Shown here: positions 10,312-21,388 of the stretch, in pieces
Layout of the letters: every line of letters starts with the position of its first letter
How positions within the stretch are numbered: the stretch's first letter is position 1
Source of the DNA: Prunus persica
Lineage: Eukaryota; Streptophyta; Magnoliopsida; Rosales; Rosaceae
Assembly (NCBI RefSeq): GCF_000346465.2
Contig: NC_034013.1
Location: 1,488,143 to 1,552,142, forward strand
Direction: 5' to 3'
DNA: 64,000 nt
The notes under the pieces: model-generated
Databases searched by the model: none
What the model was told of the DNA's origin: nothing
What the model saw: only the letters and a program-made list of their open reading frames with translations
Position numbers and translations under genes: made by a program

Positions 10312-10544
10312 TGCTAAAAATATGAATGTGGTTTGAATACTTTAGGTTAAGTTTTATTCTTCTCCATAAGAAGGTATATATAGGAGTTTACATGAGTGCT
10401 TTACAAGGAAATATATACAGTAATCAATTAGGATAATATCTCCTAATTATACAATGATTTGTCAACTATATAGAATAGAAAAGTAATCCCTTAATTAATC
10501 AAGGAAATAAATCTCCTTGATTAATTGAGAGACTCACCTCAAAA
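10312..10544 (-). repeat. 3' LTR of copia B
   Basis: 233 bp partner of 14403-14639. On the minus strand it is preceded by the purine tract GAGGAGGAG. The terminal CA is preserved on one side only. Confidence 0.92.
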
Positions 10545-10551
10545 CTCCTCC

Positions 10552-13500
10552 TCAAGTTGGTGAATATATGTCACAAATGCCCAACTTGGTAAGTGAGTCA
10601 TGAAATACTCTTCCACAAACAGCTTTTGTTAAGATATCTGCCAGTTGATCTTATGATTTTACGAATGGTAGGCGGATGATCTTATTTTCAATTTTTTTGT
10701 TTGATGAAATGTCTATCCACCTCAACATGTTTGGTTCGATAATGTTGAACTGGATTATGGGCAATATCGATAGCTAACCTGTTGTCACAATGCAACTCCA
10801 TTGGCTTTTTTGGCTTTTTTGGCTTGAAGCTCAATTCTGTCAAGAGTCTTATGATCCACAATAATTCAAAAACTTCGTGAGTCATTCCTCGATACTTTGC
10901 TTTTGCATTAGATCGAGAAACGACATTTTATTTTTTACTCCGCCAAGTGACTAGGTTACCTCCCACGAATGTAAAGTAACCAGAAGTATAGCGTCTATCT
11001 ATAATGGAACTAGCCAATCAGCATATGTATATCCAACAACTTTAAGATCTCCATTTTTTGAGAACATTAATCCTTTCCTAGGGGCTGACTTTAAGTATCA
11101 TAAGATTTGATTAATTGCATTCCTATGAGAAACACTGGGTGAATGCATAAATTGACTAATCACACTCACAACATATGCAATATCTGGTCTTATGTGTGCC
11201 AGGTATATCAACTTTCTAATAAGGCATTGGTACTATTCCTTATTGATTGAATCTTGGTCCATGTCTTCACACAACTTGTGATTCATCTCAATGGGTGTGT
11301 CAGCAGGCTTAAATCCAACCATTCCTGTTTCAGTGAGTAGATCCATTACATACTTCATTTGAGACAAAAATATACAAGTTTTTGACCTTGCTACTTCGAT
11401 TCCGAGAAAGTACTTCAGATCACCTAATTCCTTCATCTCAAATTCCTGAGACAAATACTTTCACAACTTCAGTTGCTCTTCTGCGTCATTTCCAGTTGCG
11501 ATTATGTCATCTATATAAATAATCAATGCAATAAGTTTTCCTTTATCACGTTTCAAGAACATGGTGTGATCTGAATTACTCTGTGTATATCCAAAATTCT
11601 TCATAGATTTAGTAAATCTGCCAAACCATGCCCTTGGAGATTGCTTTAACCCTTATAATGACTTTCTGAGCATATGAACTTGATTATTCTTGTCATGAGC
11701 TGAATTACATCTTGGGGGTAAGTCCATATGTACTTCTTCCAAGTCTCCATGTAAGAATGCATTTTTAACATCAAATTGATGTAGTGGCCAATTGAGATTT
11801 GTTGTTATAGACAATAGGACCTTAATAGTGTTAATCTTGGCTACTGGGGCAAAGGTTTCCTGGTAGTCTATCCCATATCTCTTTGTATACCCTATAATCA
11901 CCAATCTAGCTTTATATCTTTCGATGGATCCATCTGCTTTGAGTTTCATAGTATAAATCCACCTACATCATACTGTCTTCTTTCCATGAGGTAAGGGCAT
12001 GAGTTCCCATGTGACATTCTTTTGGAGAGCTAGCATTTCTTCATTCATGGCTTCTTTCTATTTTGAGTCTTCTAGTGCTTTAGTTACATTGTTGGGGACA
12101 GATATGTCAGCCAACTGCTTCATATAGTGCACACATGACTATGATAATCTGCTGAGAGATATATAATTATTGATGGGGTATTTCCCTTGGGCTTTAAGAT
12201 TTGCTTCATATTGTACTCGAGGTTTGTAATGGTTCTTCCTTTCTGGAAGCTGATATGTAGGCTCTGTGTGTTCTGAAATCATATCATCATGAGATATTTC
12301 ATTAGTGTTATCAGTTTTAGAAAAAGATGTTACCTGAATGACTTCCTCAGTAGGTGATTGGTGTGGTACTGGAGTTGAAGCGGGCAAAATCTCATAAATC
12401 GGTTCAATTTCTTCCTCCTGATTTTGATAGCGTCGGGACAACTTATCTTTTTCCTTTGGCACCTGGTCGTTTTGAAGTAGTTTCTCTGTATTTGAAGAAC
12501 TAAAGGGAGGCGACCGGTCGCTTTCCACTGGCGACCAGTAGTTTTGAAGCAGATTCTCAGTATTCGAAGAGCTAAAGGGGGGCGATCGGTCGCTTTCCAC
12601 TGGCGACGGGTCATTTTAGTGTAGAGTGACGTCATGGGGAAAAAAATTCAGAATTTGAGTAGTGGTGGATTCTCGATTATCCTCCTGGGTTGTTGAAAAA
12701 TATAAGTCATGTTTCTAAAACACAGCATTTATGGAGGTAAAGACCTACTGACTAGGAGGATGATAACACCGGTATTCTTTCTGATGAGGGCAGCCAATGA
12801 AAACATACTTTTCGGCTTAGGGATCCAATTTGCTTCGTTGGTGATCATGTAAGTGGACAAATACAACGCAGCCGAAAATCCGAGGTTCTAGGTTTGGGGT
12901 GGGAGTTGTTTGGATATGGTGGTGAAATGTTTGAAGTGGTGTTTAGAAATTTTGGATACTAGAGGGAATCCGATTGATGAGGTATGCTGTAGAGACGACG
13001 GCTTTGCCCTAAAAAGATCGTGGCATATTGGCACCGAAGAGAGAGGCACGAACGACTTCCAATAAGTGTATGTTCTTTCTTTCAGCCACCCTATTCTGTT
13101 GGGGAGTGTAAGGGCATGAGCGTTGATGTATGATGCCATGATCTTGTAAGAACTAGTTAAAATCATGGTTGAGAAATTCTCCACCATTGTCAGAACGAAG
13201 AACTTAAATTCTGACATGAAATTTAGTCTCCACCATTTGATAAAACTGTTGAAACTTGAAGTTGACTTTCCCTTTAGTTTTAAGAAGGGAAACCCAAGTC
13301 ATGGATGTGCAATCATATATAAACATGACAAACGATCGAGCCCTTGTTGGAGTGGCAATTTTAGCTGGTCCCCAAACATCAGAATGAACAAGAGAAAACG
13401 AAACCAAACTCTTATTTGAACTTAATGGAAAAGAGACACAATGGCTCTTAGCCAATTCACACGTATAACACTGGAAGCTGGAAACATCAAGACTGGAAAA

Positions 13501-14126
13501 TAATAATGGAAACAACTTTTTAAGATAACCGAACGTGGCATGCCCAAGATGTTTATGCCATAACCAAACTTTGCCTCTCTCTCCCTCAGAACGAGTTCCA
13601 CTGGTTATGAAAGCTTGACCAATCTTGATTTCACTATCCGGTGCCCAGTCCAAGTAGTAGAGTTTGTCCTGCTGAGTTCTACAACCAATCGTCTTTCTTG
13701 TGAGAGGATATCCTAAAAAATACAATGATTTGGCCAAAATGTTACAGTACATCCCAAAGTGGTAGTAAGTTGTGCAACAGATAACAAGTTATGGTCCAAA
13801 GATGGAACAAGCAATACAGAATCCAGATGTAGGGAAGGATAGAGAGATAGAGAGTCCTCCCCAACCACAGGGGTAGGGGTACCATTAGCATTAGACACCA
13901 CCGACAAAGTGGATGATTTGCGACTAATAAGTTGGTCAGGATCAAATATCATGTGATCCGTAGCACCCGAGTCGATAATCCATGCGGATTTTTGAGAGGA
14001 CGTATGAAAAGTAGAATCTTTGGTGGTGGCAATAGAAGCACAAGTCCGGGTAGCTGGGTCAGTAGGATTGGCCGCATGCTTCTGTGAGTCTGCAATAAGG
14101 GGGAGAATCGTAAGGGTTCCTGACAT
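10552..14126 (-). pseudogene. Copia B polyprotein pseudogene (protease, integrase, RT, RNase H)
   Basis: The frame opens at ATG 14126 with MSGTLTILPLIADSQ and reaches an intact protease motif (IIDSGATDHM) after about 50 residues, leaving no space for gag. A frameshift near 13715-13750 leads to pre-integrase (WLWHKHLGHA, CYTCELAK) and the integrase core (HSDVWGP, then FIYDCTS where a second Asp is normal). SDNGGEF near 13190 is in another frame. RT follows ([32 protein letters not shown]), with YIDD near 11500. RNase H keeps LHCDNRLAIDIAHNP and RTKHVEVDRHF near 10700-10800. Stops and shifts interrupt it several times, but it is better preserved than A. Confidence 0.92.
12471..12614 (-). repeat. 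72 bp in-frame tandem duplication in copia B pol
   Basis: Two 72 bp units (12471-12542 and 12543-12614) each encode a 24-residue block containing SDRSPPFSSSNTE, in the linker between integrase and reverse transcriptase. The corresponding linker of A is diverged. Linkers of this kind tolerate length changes. Confidence 0.88.
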
Positions 14127-14390
14127 CGCAGCGAAAGGAAGATGTGATATGAGAATGTGAGGAATTTTGATTTGAGGAATTTGATGTATGAATTTGATGT
14201 AGGAATTGGATTGGAGAGGTATATGTATAAGATTTGAGGGTACGTGCTTAGGGATTTTGATAAGAGGATTAGAGGACTTTAGATTTGAGGGATTTGGATT
14301 TGGGGAAAAATATGAGGAATTTGATTTAGGGTTTTGGATTTGAATATGAGAAATTTGAGATAAGGGTTTAGAGACAACCTAGGATCTATT

Positions 14391-14402
14391 GCTCTGATAC
14401 CA
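14391..14402 (-). other. Primer-binding site of copia B
   Basis: Minus-strand TGGTATCAGAGC directly abuts the 5' LTR, complementary to initiator tRNA-Met. The leader that follows (14127-14390) is built from degenerate GATTTGAGGAATTT-like repeats, also seen in A at about 9745-9945. Confidence 0.93.
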
Positions 14403-14639
14403 TGCTAAAAATATGAATATGGTTTGAATACTTTAGGTTAATAAGTTTTATTCTTCTCCATAATGAGATATTTATAAGAGTTTACATGAGTGCTTTACAA
14501 GGAAATAGATACAGTGATCAATTAGGATAGTATCTTCTAATTATACAATGATTTATCAACTATATGGAATAGGAAAGTAAATCCCTTAATTAATTAAGAA
14601 AATAAATCTCTTTGATTAATTAAGAGACTCACGTCAACA
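14403..14639 (-). repeat. 5' LTR of copia B
   Basis: 237 bp, beginning on the minus strand TGTTGACGTGAG and ending TTTTTAGCA, followed by the target duplicate at 14640-14644. Confidence 0.93.
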
Positions 14640-14653
14640 GTCTTGACATCAAC

Positions 14654-17600
14654 TCAGTTTTTATATTCTACCTTCTTTCTCCTAAGTACTTGGAGAATGG
14701 ATTGGGAAGTGCAGTAAGCAATAGCCTGAACAGTGACCATTGGATTTACCCCTAAAGCCGTTGGGAAGACACTTGTGTCTGCTACAAAAAGTCCCTCCAC
14801 CTCCCATGTCTCTCCCATCTGGTTCAACACAGACTGCTTCGAATCGACACCCATCCTGCAGCTCCCCATCTGATGTGCTGAACATATTGCGGAAGAAAGC
14901 TCTCTTAGTGGCCTTGAACTCTCCTCTTTCACAAACCTCTCAAACTCATCCAAATTCGACTTCTTCACATGTAAACCCTTCCCTTTAAAGTGATGGGTTC
15001 CAATGTCTTCAGCTCCGGCCGCGGCCAATATTCTCAGTGACTTCTCTAGTCCTATCTTCAGATTGTTTTCATCAAGAGCTTCCATTTCATAACTGATTGA
15101 GTATGGTGGTGCATTCACAGTTCCTGACCCTTTATCTCTTGCCAATGCAAATACATGGGCAGTCCTAGAGAACCTGCTCATTCTATGTTTTATGTCTTTG
15201 CCTGAAACCCAAGGCATCACAACCGAGAACATACCTGGGTGCAACGCCGGTGTTTGTATCACCGCTCCATATCCAGACTTGTTGAACTCTGCCACTACAG
15301 TAGACATTGCTGTCATTATCCCTCCTTCGTAGCTCTTCTTCTCTCTCTCAGGCCTTCCATCAAACACTTGTGAGTCTGGAAAGTAGCCCCATGCCATTGC
15401 CACCGGATGCAAATGCAAGTTTTCCCCAATATTTACGTTCTTCAATCCGCTTCGCTTCAACAGTTTCGGAGTACAAAGAGCTCCGCAAGCAACAATAGTT
15501 ACCTTAGACTCCACAAAACCTATTTCTTTACCCCCTCCATGCTCAAATTCGAAGGCCACCCCGGTAGCTGTGTTTCGATCTCTTCTTCCTTTCTTTCTCT
15601 TGTGCAGCACTTTTATAGCCTCACATCCAGTCAAAATAGCACCATTACCAGAATTCACCAAATCCACAAGCCACGTCTCCGTGGTACCTCCCTTCCTTCC
15701 ATCCTTGCAACCAAAACAACACCAACCACAATAATGATTCGGTGGCGAGTTTCGAGGAATATTATTCACAGGATACCCCAATTCTTGGCACCCTTTTCTT
15801 AAAATTGCATTATTAAACCCTTCTTCTTGTATTTGAGATTGAACTCCCATTTTTTCACAGACAACATCCAGAGCTTCTTGGTATAATTTACTGTCAAACA
15901 GCTCTAGCTCATGGTCATTGCACCATTCCTTGATTACGTGCTGTGGGGTTCGAATCGAAGCGGACCAGTTGATGGCGGAGCCTCCCCCAACAGTAGAGCC
16001 AGCAAGAACAAAAACTCCCATGTCATCAGTTGCAATTAAGCCACCTGATAGGTACATTTGGTCCATTGCGGGTCCTTCAAGGAGTGTAAGATTCTTCCTG
16101 GCATGATAGTTTCCTTTCTCTATAACAACCACTTTGTAACCCGCCGTTGCTAAAACACCTGCAACAACACCACCTCCTGACCCCGAACCGATCACTACTG
16201 CATCGCATCGGATGGTTAAAGAAGGATTCGACGAGCAGTTTACGGTTTTTTCAGAGTGAAGAACAGATGCTGGAATTCCAAATGTACTTAGAGCATCAAC
16301 AACTAAATCCTTTGGTTTATCCAGATTGATAATGCCTCTGTTAAGTGGTCCAAACAGCTCTTCTTTGTGAGGGCATGCATTTTGTTCTTCATTGTTGGGT
16401 CTTTGGCTTCCAATTGTTGTTGATGCTTTGAATTTCTTGGTTTTGGTGATGAACTCTGGATCAGGCCCGGTGTAGTCAATTGCTTTCCAGGATAGGTTCT
16501 CATTCTTCTCATTCACCTGTAAATGAGGGCATTGCTTAAATTATTATGTAACATTGTAACAATTGTTTGGTACAAGTACAAGATTGCGGAAGTTAATTGT
16601 TCCACCCTACCTACCCACCAAGGATCTCTTTTCAGGAACTAGAGTTACATATTAAAAAACTTTTGTAAATTTTGGTCATCAAATGATGTGGCTTAACATG
16701 AACAAATAATATACAAAGGATCCACTAGTATAGTGGTTTGGAGCAATTGCTAGGTTCAAATCCTAGCATCTATGTAGTGTGTGAGAGTTTAGTATGCTAT
16801 CGCCCCTCTAAAGGTCTTAAAAAAATAAAAAATAAAAATGAACAAATAATATTACACTGCCATATCATTTGAAATCCAAAACTTATGAGATTTGCTTTGA
16901 CATTCCTAGCACTACTTAGTGAAGAAATCCATTTATTTTTTCTTTTCTGATTCACAATAAAAATGTGACTTGAGACTATAAGAGGAGGGGGGGGGATCAG
17001 TTCGGTGAAACTTTCAAAAATCCATAAAATATATTGGAAAACTAATTTGTGGAAAGGCTACAATTTGATGCTATGCGGGCAAAATAGTAAGAATAAAACA
17101 AATTACGAAACAAAAAAGATCAAGTACAGATATATGGAAATCGCCAAGTATAGTTAACCCCTCCCCTATTTCTTTCTTTTAATTTTTAATTTTGTGTGTT
17201 CTTTTTATTTCTTACCATTTAACCCAAAAAAAAAACATAAAACTCACTCACATCACATTACTTACACATACTTAAAAATGCCAATTAGGCACACGTGTGG
17301 GTGCGTGTCAAGAGGCTTCAAAAATATTTTAAAATGATAATTGGCATATTTGTGAGCGCATGTTAAATTGGGTATTTTTGTTCAAAGTACATCTTTAATG
17401 AAAGTAGTATCAACTTGTAAATGTACAGACTGACGGAGCTACCATGTGGGCTCCGGTGGGGTGTACCCGAAGGATTCTTTTTGGGGGAAAAAAATCAAAC
17501 CTATATAGTCCAATATCTTAAACTAAAACTAAATAGAATTACACAATTTCATACATTGCCAACAACAATATACAGTCACATGTCTCCAAGTTTAATCTTT

Positions 17601-19788
17601 TTCATTGATTTGTCTCCAAAAAAGAATCATTTTTCTAAATGAAATTCACCGTTTATTGCATAATACGACCCTAATTCCAATTTTTTTTTCCTTGTGTTTA
17701 CAATTAGCGTGGTTTTTATGATTTAATGTATACTTTTATTTATAGAAAAACTTTAGAAATTGTAAGTACCCACAAAAAAAAAAAAAAAAACAAACAAAAA
17801 AAACCCTTAAATTTTAAGCTAATAGTTTTAGCTACCCCATCTCACAAATTCCTGATTTTGCCCTTGAACGTACACCTCGGCTAAAGAAATATGATGAACA
17901 AGTGTTCTTATGTCACAAGATCCTCCTACGACAAAAAGTTGGTGTCTGGTTTATTTGAATGCTACTCTTAGTTGTTGATATTACTCGCACATTTAATATC
18001 GAATAATGATTCTTCTCACGACTTATCAATAGTTAGACGTGTATACACACAACCATCTAGTAATAGTCTTTAATATTAATGTAAACCCTATTAGCATAAG
18101 TTTGGATCACTCTGATTTTTCATGTGACTTTTACACCAATCATATGTCGTATGCTAATTAACTTGTACTAATTTCATTCACTTGTTAAATAGGGTTGGTA
18201 ACTTGGTACGGTTTTTGGGTTATTTCTTTTTTGTGCTAAATGAAATAGGGTTGGTATGGTTAAAAAGTGGCGAAGTCAGAATTTTATGTGTGAGGGAGCC
18301 TCTTACAAAATATTTATATAAAAAAATTCGAACTCACAATACATCCCAAGAGTAACCGAAAAGGCCAAAACATCATACATTATGTTTATACATATGTGAT
18401 GAAATCTTTACACTTTTTTTCTTTTGGTAATCTACAACTTAGTTCAAAGATCCATTGAACTCAATAGAGAATAATTCAAAGTTTCCCAAACCCTAACAAA
18501 CCATAGACAAAGAGAAAACAATAAAAAATAAAAAATAAAAAAAAGAAGAGAAAAATTAACAATCTTAATTAAGTGAGTCAACCCAATTGAAACTTGATAA
18601 TTTGGCAAAAAGTAATAATTAAAACTCAATAATATATTATATGGAAAATAAGAGAATAAATAGTCACAAGTCTAGATAAATGGGGTGAAAATGACTCTTA
18701 GATTTGAAGAACTTGTGTTAAATTTTTAGAAAATTGATCAAAAACATTAAAAAAGATTTAAACTTGAAGAGAAAACCTTAAAAATTATTAGAAGTATCAT
18801 AAAAGATATTAATATATAATATTTTTTATATATAAAATGAGGGGAGGCCCTGGACCACACTGGTCCCTTAGTGACTCCACCCTGATTAAAAGTAGGTTGT
18901 TAATTGTAATATTAACAAAAAGGCAGGGTGGATCATCAAACATTTTATGGCTTTTCCCCAACCATTTGTTGTAAAAAGAAAATACCGATTTAAAGGTAGT
19001 TTATTGTTTTTTCTTAACACATAAAATAGTCAACATAAAAGTAGATTACTTGGCTAAGATGGGGTATGATTTGGAGTTTGGCACCAAATCAACATGTACT
19101 TTGGCAGTTTCGCCTACCATATATACACAATAATTTCTTGTGAACCTGAAAGAGTTATTTCTATCCTCGAAAGTGAATAGTTTGGTCTTCCTAAAACAAA
19201 ACAAACGAAATTACATGATGATATATATAATTAAAGCATCATATCTAAAGCAAATTTCTGTTTGGGTGAACAAAAGACGTGAATTCTGCTAGTTGGTTAA
19301 GAAAGTGTACCGACTTATTTGCATTTGAGTTCGATCCCCTCCCCGTGTATTAGAGTAGATAAGGAGACAAGGAGACAAGGAAAATAAAAAGATATCAATA
19401 TTATAGGAATATTTGACGGTACCTGAGTGAAGAAGACAAGGAGAGTGAGAAGCTTCATGCTCTTGAACAACATCCTAAGGAGATAAAAGTAACTAAGAGA
19501 CCATGACAATAATATTTCTTCCCGTTTCTGCTGAGACATCTGAGGAAAGCTCTGAAAGTAGGGAAATTGGCTTGAAAGGCTGGCTCTTCCACACAATATG
19601 AAGCTCCCTATCCATGTGGACAAAAACCACAACGCCAATCGCATCAACCATAGCTTTGGGTGCTTCATTCTCTCACTTATCAGTCCTCCTACCTGCACAT
19701 GCATGCATATTTATAGTGAGAAATGAAACTCATCAAATTCAAAAAGTAGATTGAGCAACATCTTAACAATAACAACAAAAACAACAGA

Positions 19789-19829
<41 letters not shown>

Positions 19830-20282
19830 ATACAAATGATGAGTTGAAACAAGAGAGAGAATCGAACACAGGACCTGGTGCATGTGTGAATTCTATTAAC
19901 AACTTAAGCTACAATTACTTTATACCAACAACAAATAATTATGTAAAGATGTGTTTAAAAAAACTAATAAAAGTGCTTAATATATTACTCGTTGTGGTGT
20001 TCCTGCCATGGAAGCCGAAGTCCGGTAAAAGGCGACCAGCGATGCATTTGTGGTGGTGTCGGAGACGTCGATGGAAGGCAAGAAGGTGTCACAGAGGGCA
20101 GTGAGTGACTCCATTTCACGGGAGGAGAGAGAGTTTGGGTACAGCTGCCTCTCTCCTCCAAGAAAGAGCCTCTGTTTGTCAACACTATCAAGTTCATCAA
20201 TAAGTATTGCATGTTCTTGCCTTCCATTGATCTCCAGCGGGGAGAAGCTGCTAACATCTCTAGCACCATTTATTTGCTTCAT
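14654..20282 (-). CDS. FAO: Long-chain fatty alcohol oxidase (GMC oxidoreductase)
   Basis: This enzyme oxidises long-chain fatty alcohols to aldehydes with FAD and O2 on internal membranes, in wax and omega-oxidation metabolism. Exons are 20282-19989, 19692-19423 and 16516-14654; all junctions are GT-AG and in phase 0, giving about 808 residues. Exon 1 ends TPQR, exon 2 runs VGGLISERMKHPK to FFTQ, and exon 3 starts VNEKNENLSWKAIDY. Exon 2 carries hydrophobic segments (LMRLALWFLSTWIGSF, LLTLLVFF) typical of the membrane-bound plant family. The FAD-binding GSGSGGG is near residue 298, STVGGGSAINWSA follows, and the C-terminal GMC block has AHQMGSCRMG near 735 and FPTALGVNPMVT near 774. It is somewhat longer than the usual 725-760 residues. 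The reading frame looks intact. A copia element starts about 15 bp past the stop and must affect the 3' UTR. Confidence 0.93.
16713..16837 (+). mobile_element. tRNA-derived SINE in FAO intron 2
   Basis: A 125 bp insertion has a pol III A-box-like TAGTGGTTTGGAGC, a B-box-like GGTTCAAATCC and an A-rich tail. A perfect 15 bp duplication starting ATGAACAAATAAT flanks it (16698-16712 and 16838-16852). A relative lies at 24846-24980. Confidence 0.88.
16853..19282. other. Rest of FAO intron 2, repeat-rich
   Basis: No exon-like frame is seen. It holds a G run, A runs, and two short sequences shared with the 24.3-24.6 kb region (18091-18157 direct, 17678-17757 inverted). Segments with ends like GTGGCGAAGTCAGAA (18265) and GTGACTCCACCC (about 18871) suggest further decayed elements. 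Confidence 0.5.
18091..18157 (+). repeat. Dispersed repeat shared with 24340-24406
   Basis: About 66 bp containing GGATCACTCTGATTTTTCAT matches 24340-24406 in the same orientation with a handful of differences. Another segment of this intron (17678-17757) matches 24507-24584 in inverted orientation. Both probably belong to one repeat family. Confidence 0.75.
19283..19395 (+). mobile_element. SINE-like tRNA-derived sequence
   Basis: AGTTGGTTAAGAAAGTGTACC resembles a tRNA A box and GAGTTCGATCC, about 35 bp on, resembles a B box, followed by an A-rich end. It resembles 33597-33690. It lies just beyond FAO exon 2, in intron 2. I did not find a target duplication. Confidence 0.5.
19791..19826. 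repeat. (TA)n microsatellite in FAO intron 1
   Basis: An uninterrupted run of about 18 TA units inside the 296 bp first intron, likely length-variable. Confidence 0.95.
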
Positions 20283-20338
20283 AGTTTAAAGCAAAACAGT
20301 TTGTGACAAACAAAGAAAGAGCTTCAGCCTGCAGGTTG

Positions 20339-20347
20339 ATTTATATA
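20339..20347 (-). promoter_or_regulatory. Candidate TATA box of FAO
   Basis: Minus-strand TATATAAAT lies 57 bp upstream of the ATG at 20282. That predicts transcription starting about 25-30 bp before the ATG. The usual spacing supports the choice, but no transcript is available. Confidence 0.5.
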
Positions 20348-20387
20348 AAATGGATGTGTTGAAAGTACTAAAAATTTCAGAAGCAAA

Positions 20388-20390
<3 letters not shown>

Positions 20391-20425
<35 letters not shown>
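20391..20425. repeat. (GA)n / (CT)n microsatellite upstream of FAO
   Basis: About 17 GA units on the plus strand, so CT on the gene's strand, just upstream of the candidate TATA box. CT tracts are common in plant core promoters. Length variation here could affect expression, which is inference. Confidence 0.9.
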
Positions 20426-20426
<1 letters not shown>

Positions 20427-20529
20427 ATGGAGGGGATGACAAACCGAATTTGTGGCAATCCGAAAAGATGATGAAGTAAGCAGAGCAAGCAAAGCCAAAA
20501 GGCATGTAACGCATAGCCAACCCTTCAAT

Positions 20530-21388
20530 TAAGTCGCTGCATCTACCATACGCGACTATTAATTATTTAGGTTCCTCTTTTTGAATTTGAAGTTATCTCG
20601 AAAATAGTTAGGTACTTTCACTTGACTTGACACTTGGTCTCTATCGGTTTCAATGGCTTGGCTCTATTTGTTACTCCAAAACCGATCATGCATTGGACGT
20701 TCAAGTTTCAACGCCCCAACATCTTCCACATGTTTTCTAATACAACAGCCTCATCTTATTTTTTTAGTCTCCTTTTTCTGCTTCCTGAAAATTAAAATCT
20801 CAACCTTTTAATTTTAGGGTGTTAGATACAAGTCCAAAAAGTTTTATCTTTATTAAGTGAAACTCATGTCTTTTTTCTTGTTGATTCTACACCCATTAGC
20901 TTTCGAGTTTCATATCTAATTTTTATTATCCGTTTTGCCATTTGAAATAATTATGACAAGAAACTGAAAATCGTCATACATCTTTTAGCATAATTCAACA
21001 TTGTTGTCATATATGGATAAATCTTCTTCAGTGACCAAACACAACAATAAGCTGAATTGATCTAGAGAGAATGAAGTCTGTGAGCACGGTAGTAGATAGG
21101 CAGAACACAGAAACCATGTGAGCATGGTATTAGGTAAGGCAGAACACAGAAACTCTGTAAGCACGACAGTATATATTTGTTGCATTTATAAATAAGCACT
21201 GAATAAGCTTCACAAATGCAAATGCAAAAATATAAATAATTAAGTTTCATTTATATATTAGTTGCAAACACAAGAACAATATAAGTTAACATATTGTTTC
21301 TTTTTTTTGGTCAAAATTAACATATTGTTCCGTTCTTAAACGAGAATACAAATAAACTTGAGAAAATGATATTTCCCTAATATGTTGT
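20530..21388. other. FAO upstream region, no gene seen
   Basis: No domain or convincing frame is seen. A short duplication near 21080-21165 repeats GGCAGAACACAGAAAC with about 50 bp spacing. Confidence 0.5.

Larger units (their letters stand above)
10312..14639 (-). mobile_element. Ty1/copia retrotransposon B, lacking gag
   Basis: LTRs at 14403-14639 (5') and 10312-10544 (3') enclose pol on the minus strand. The 5 bp target duplication GTCTT is perfect (10307-10311 and 14640-14644). By eye the LTRs differ by about 20 substitutions and two small indels over roughly 235 bp. It inserted about 15 bp beyond the stop codon of the fatty alcohol oxidase gene, on the same strand, so the gene's transcript would run into the element. 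Like element A it goes from a leader straight to the protease with no gag. Confidence 0.95.
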
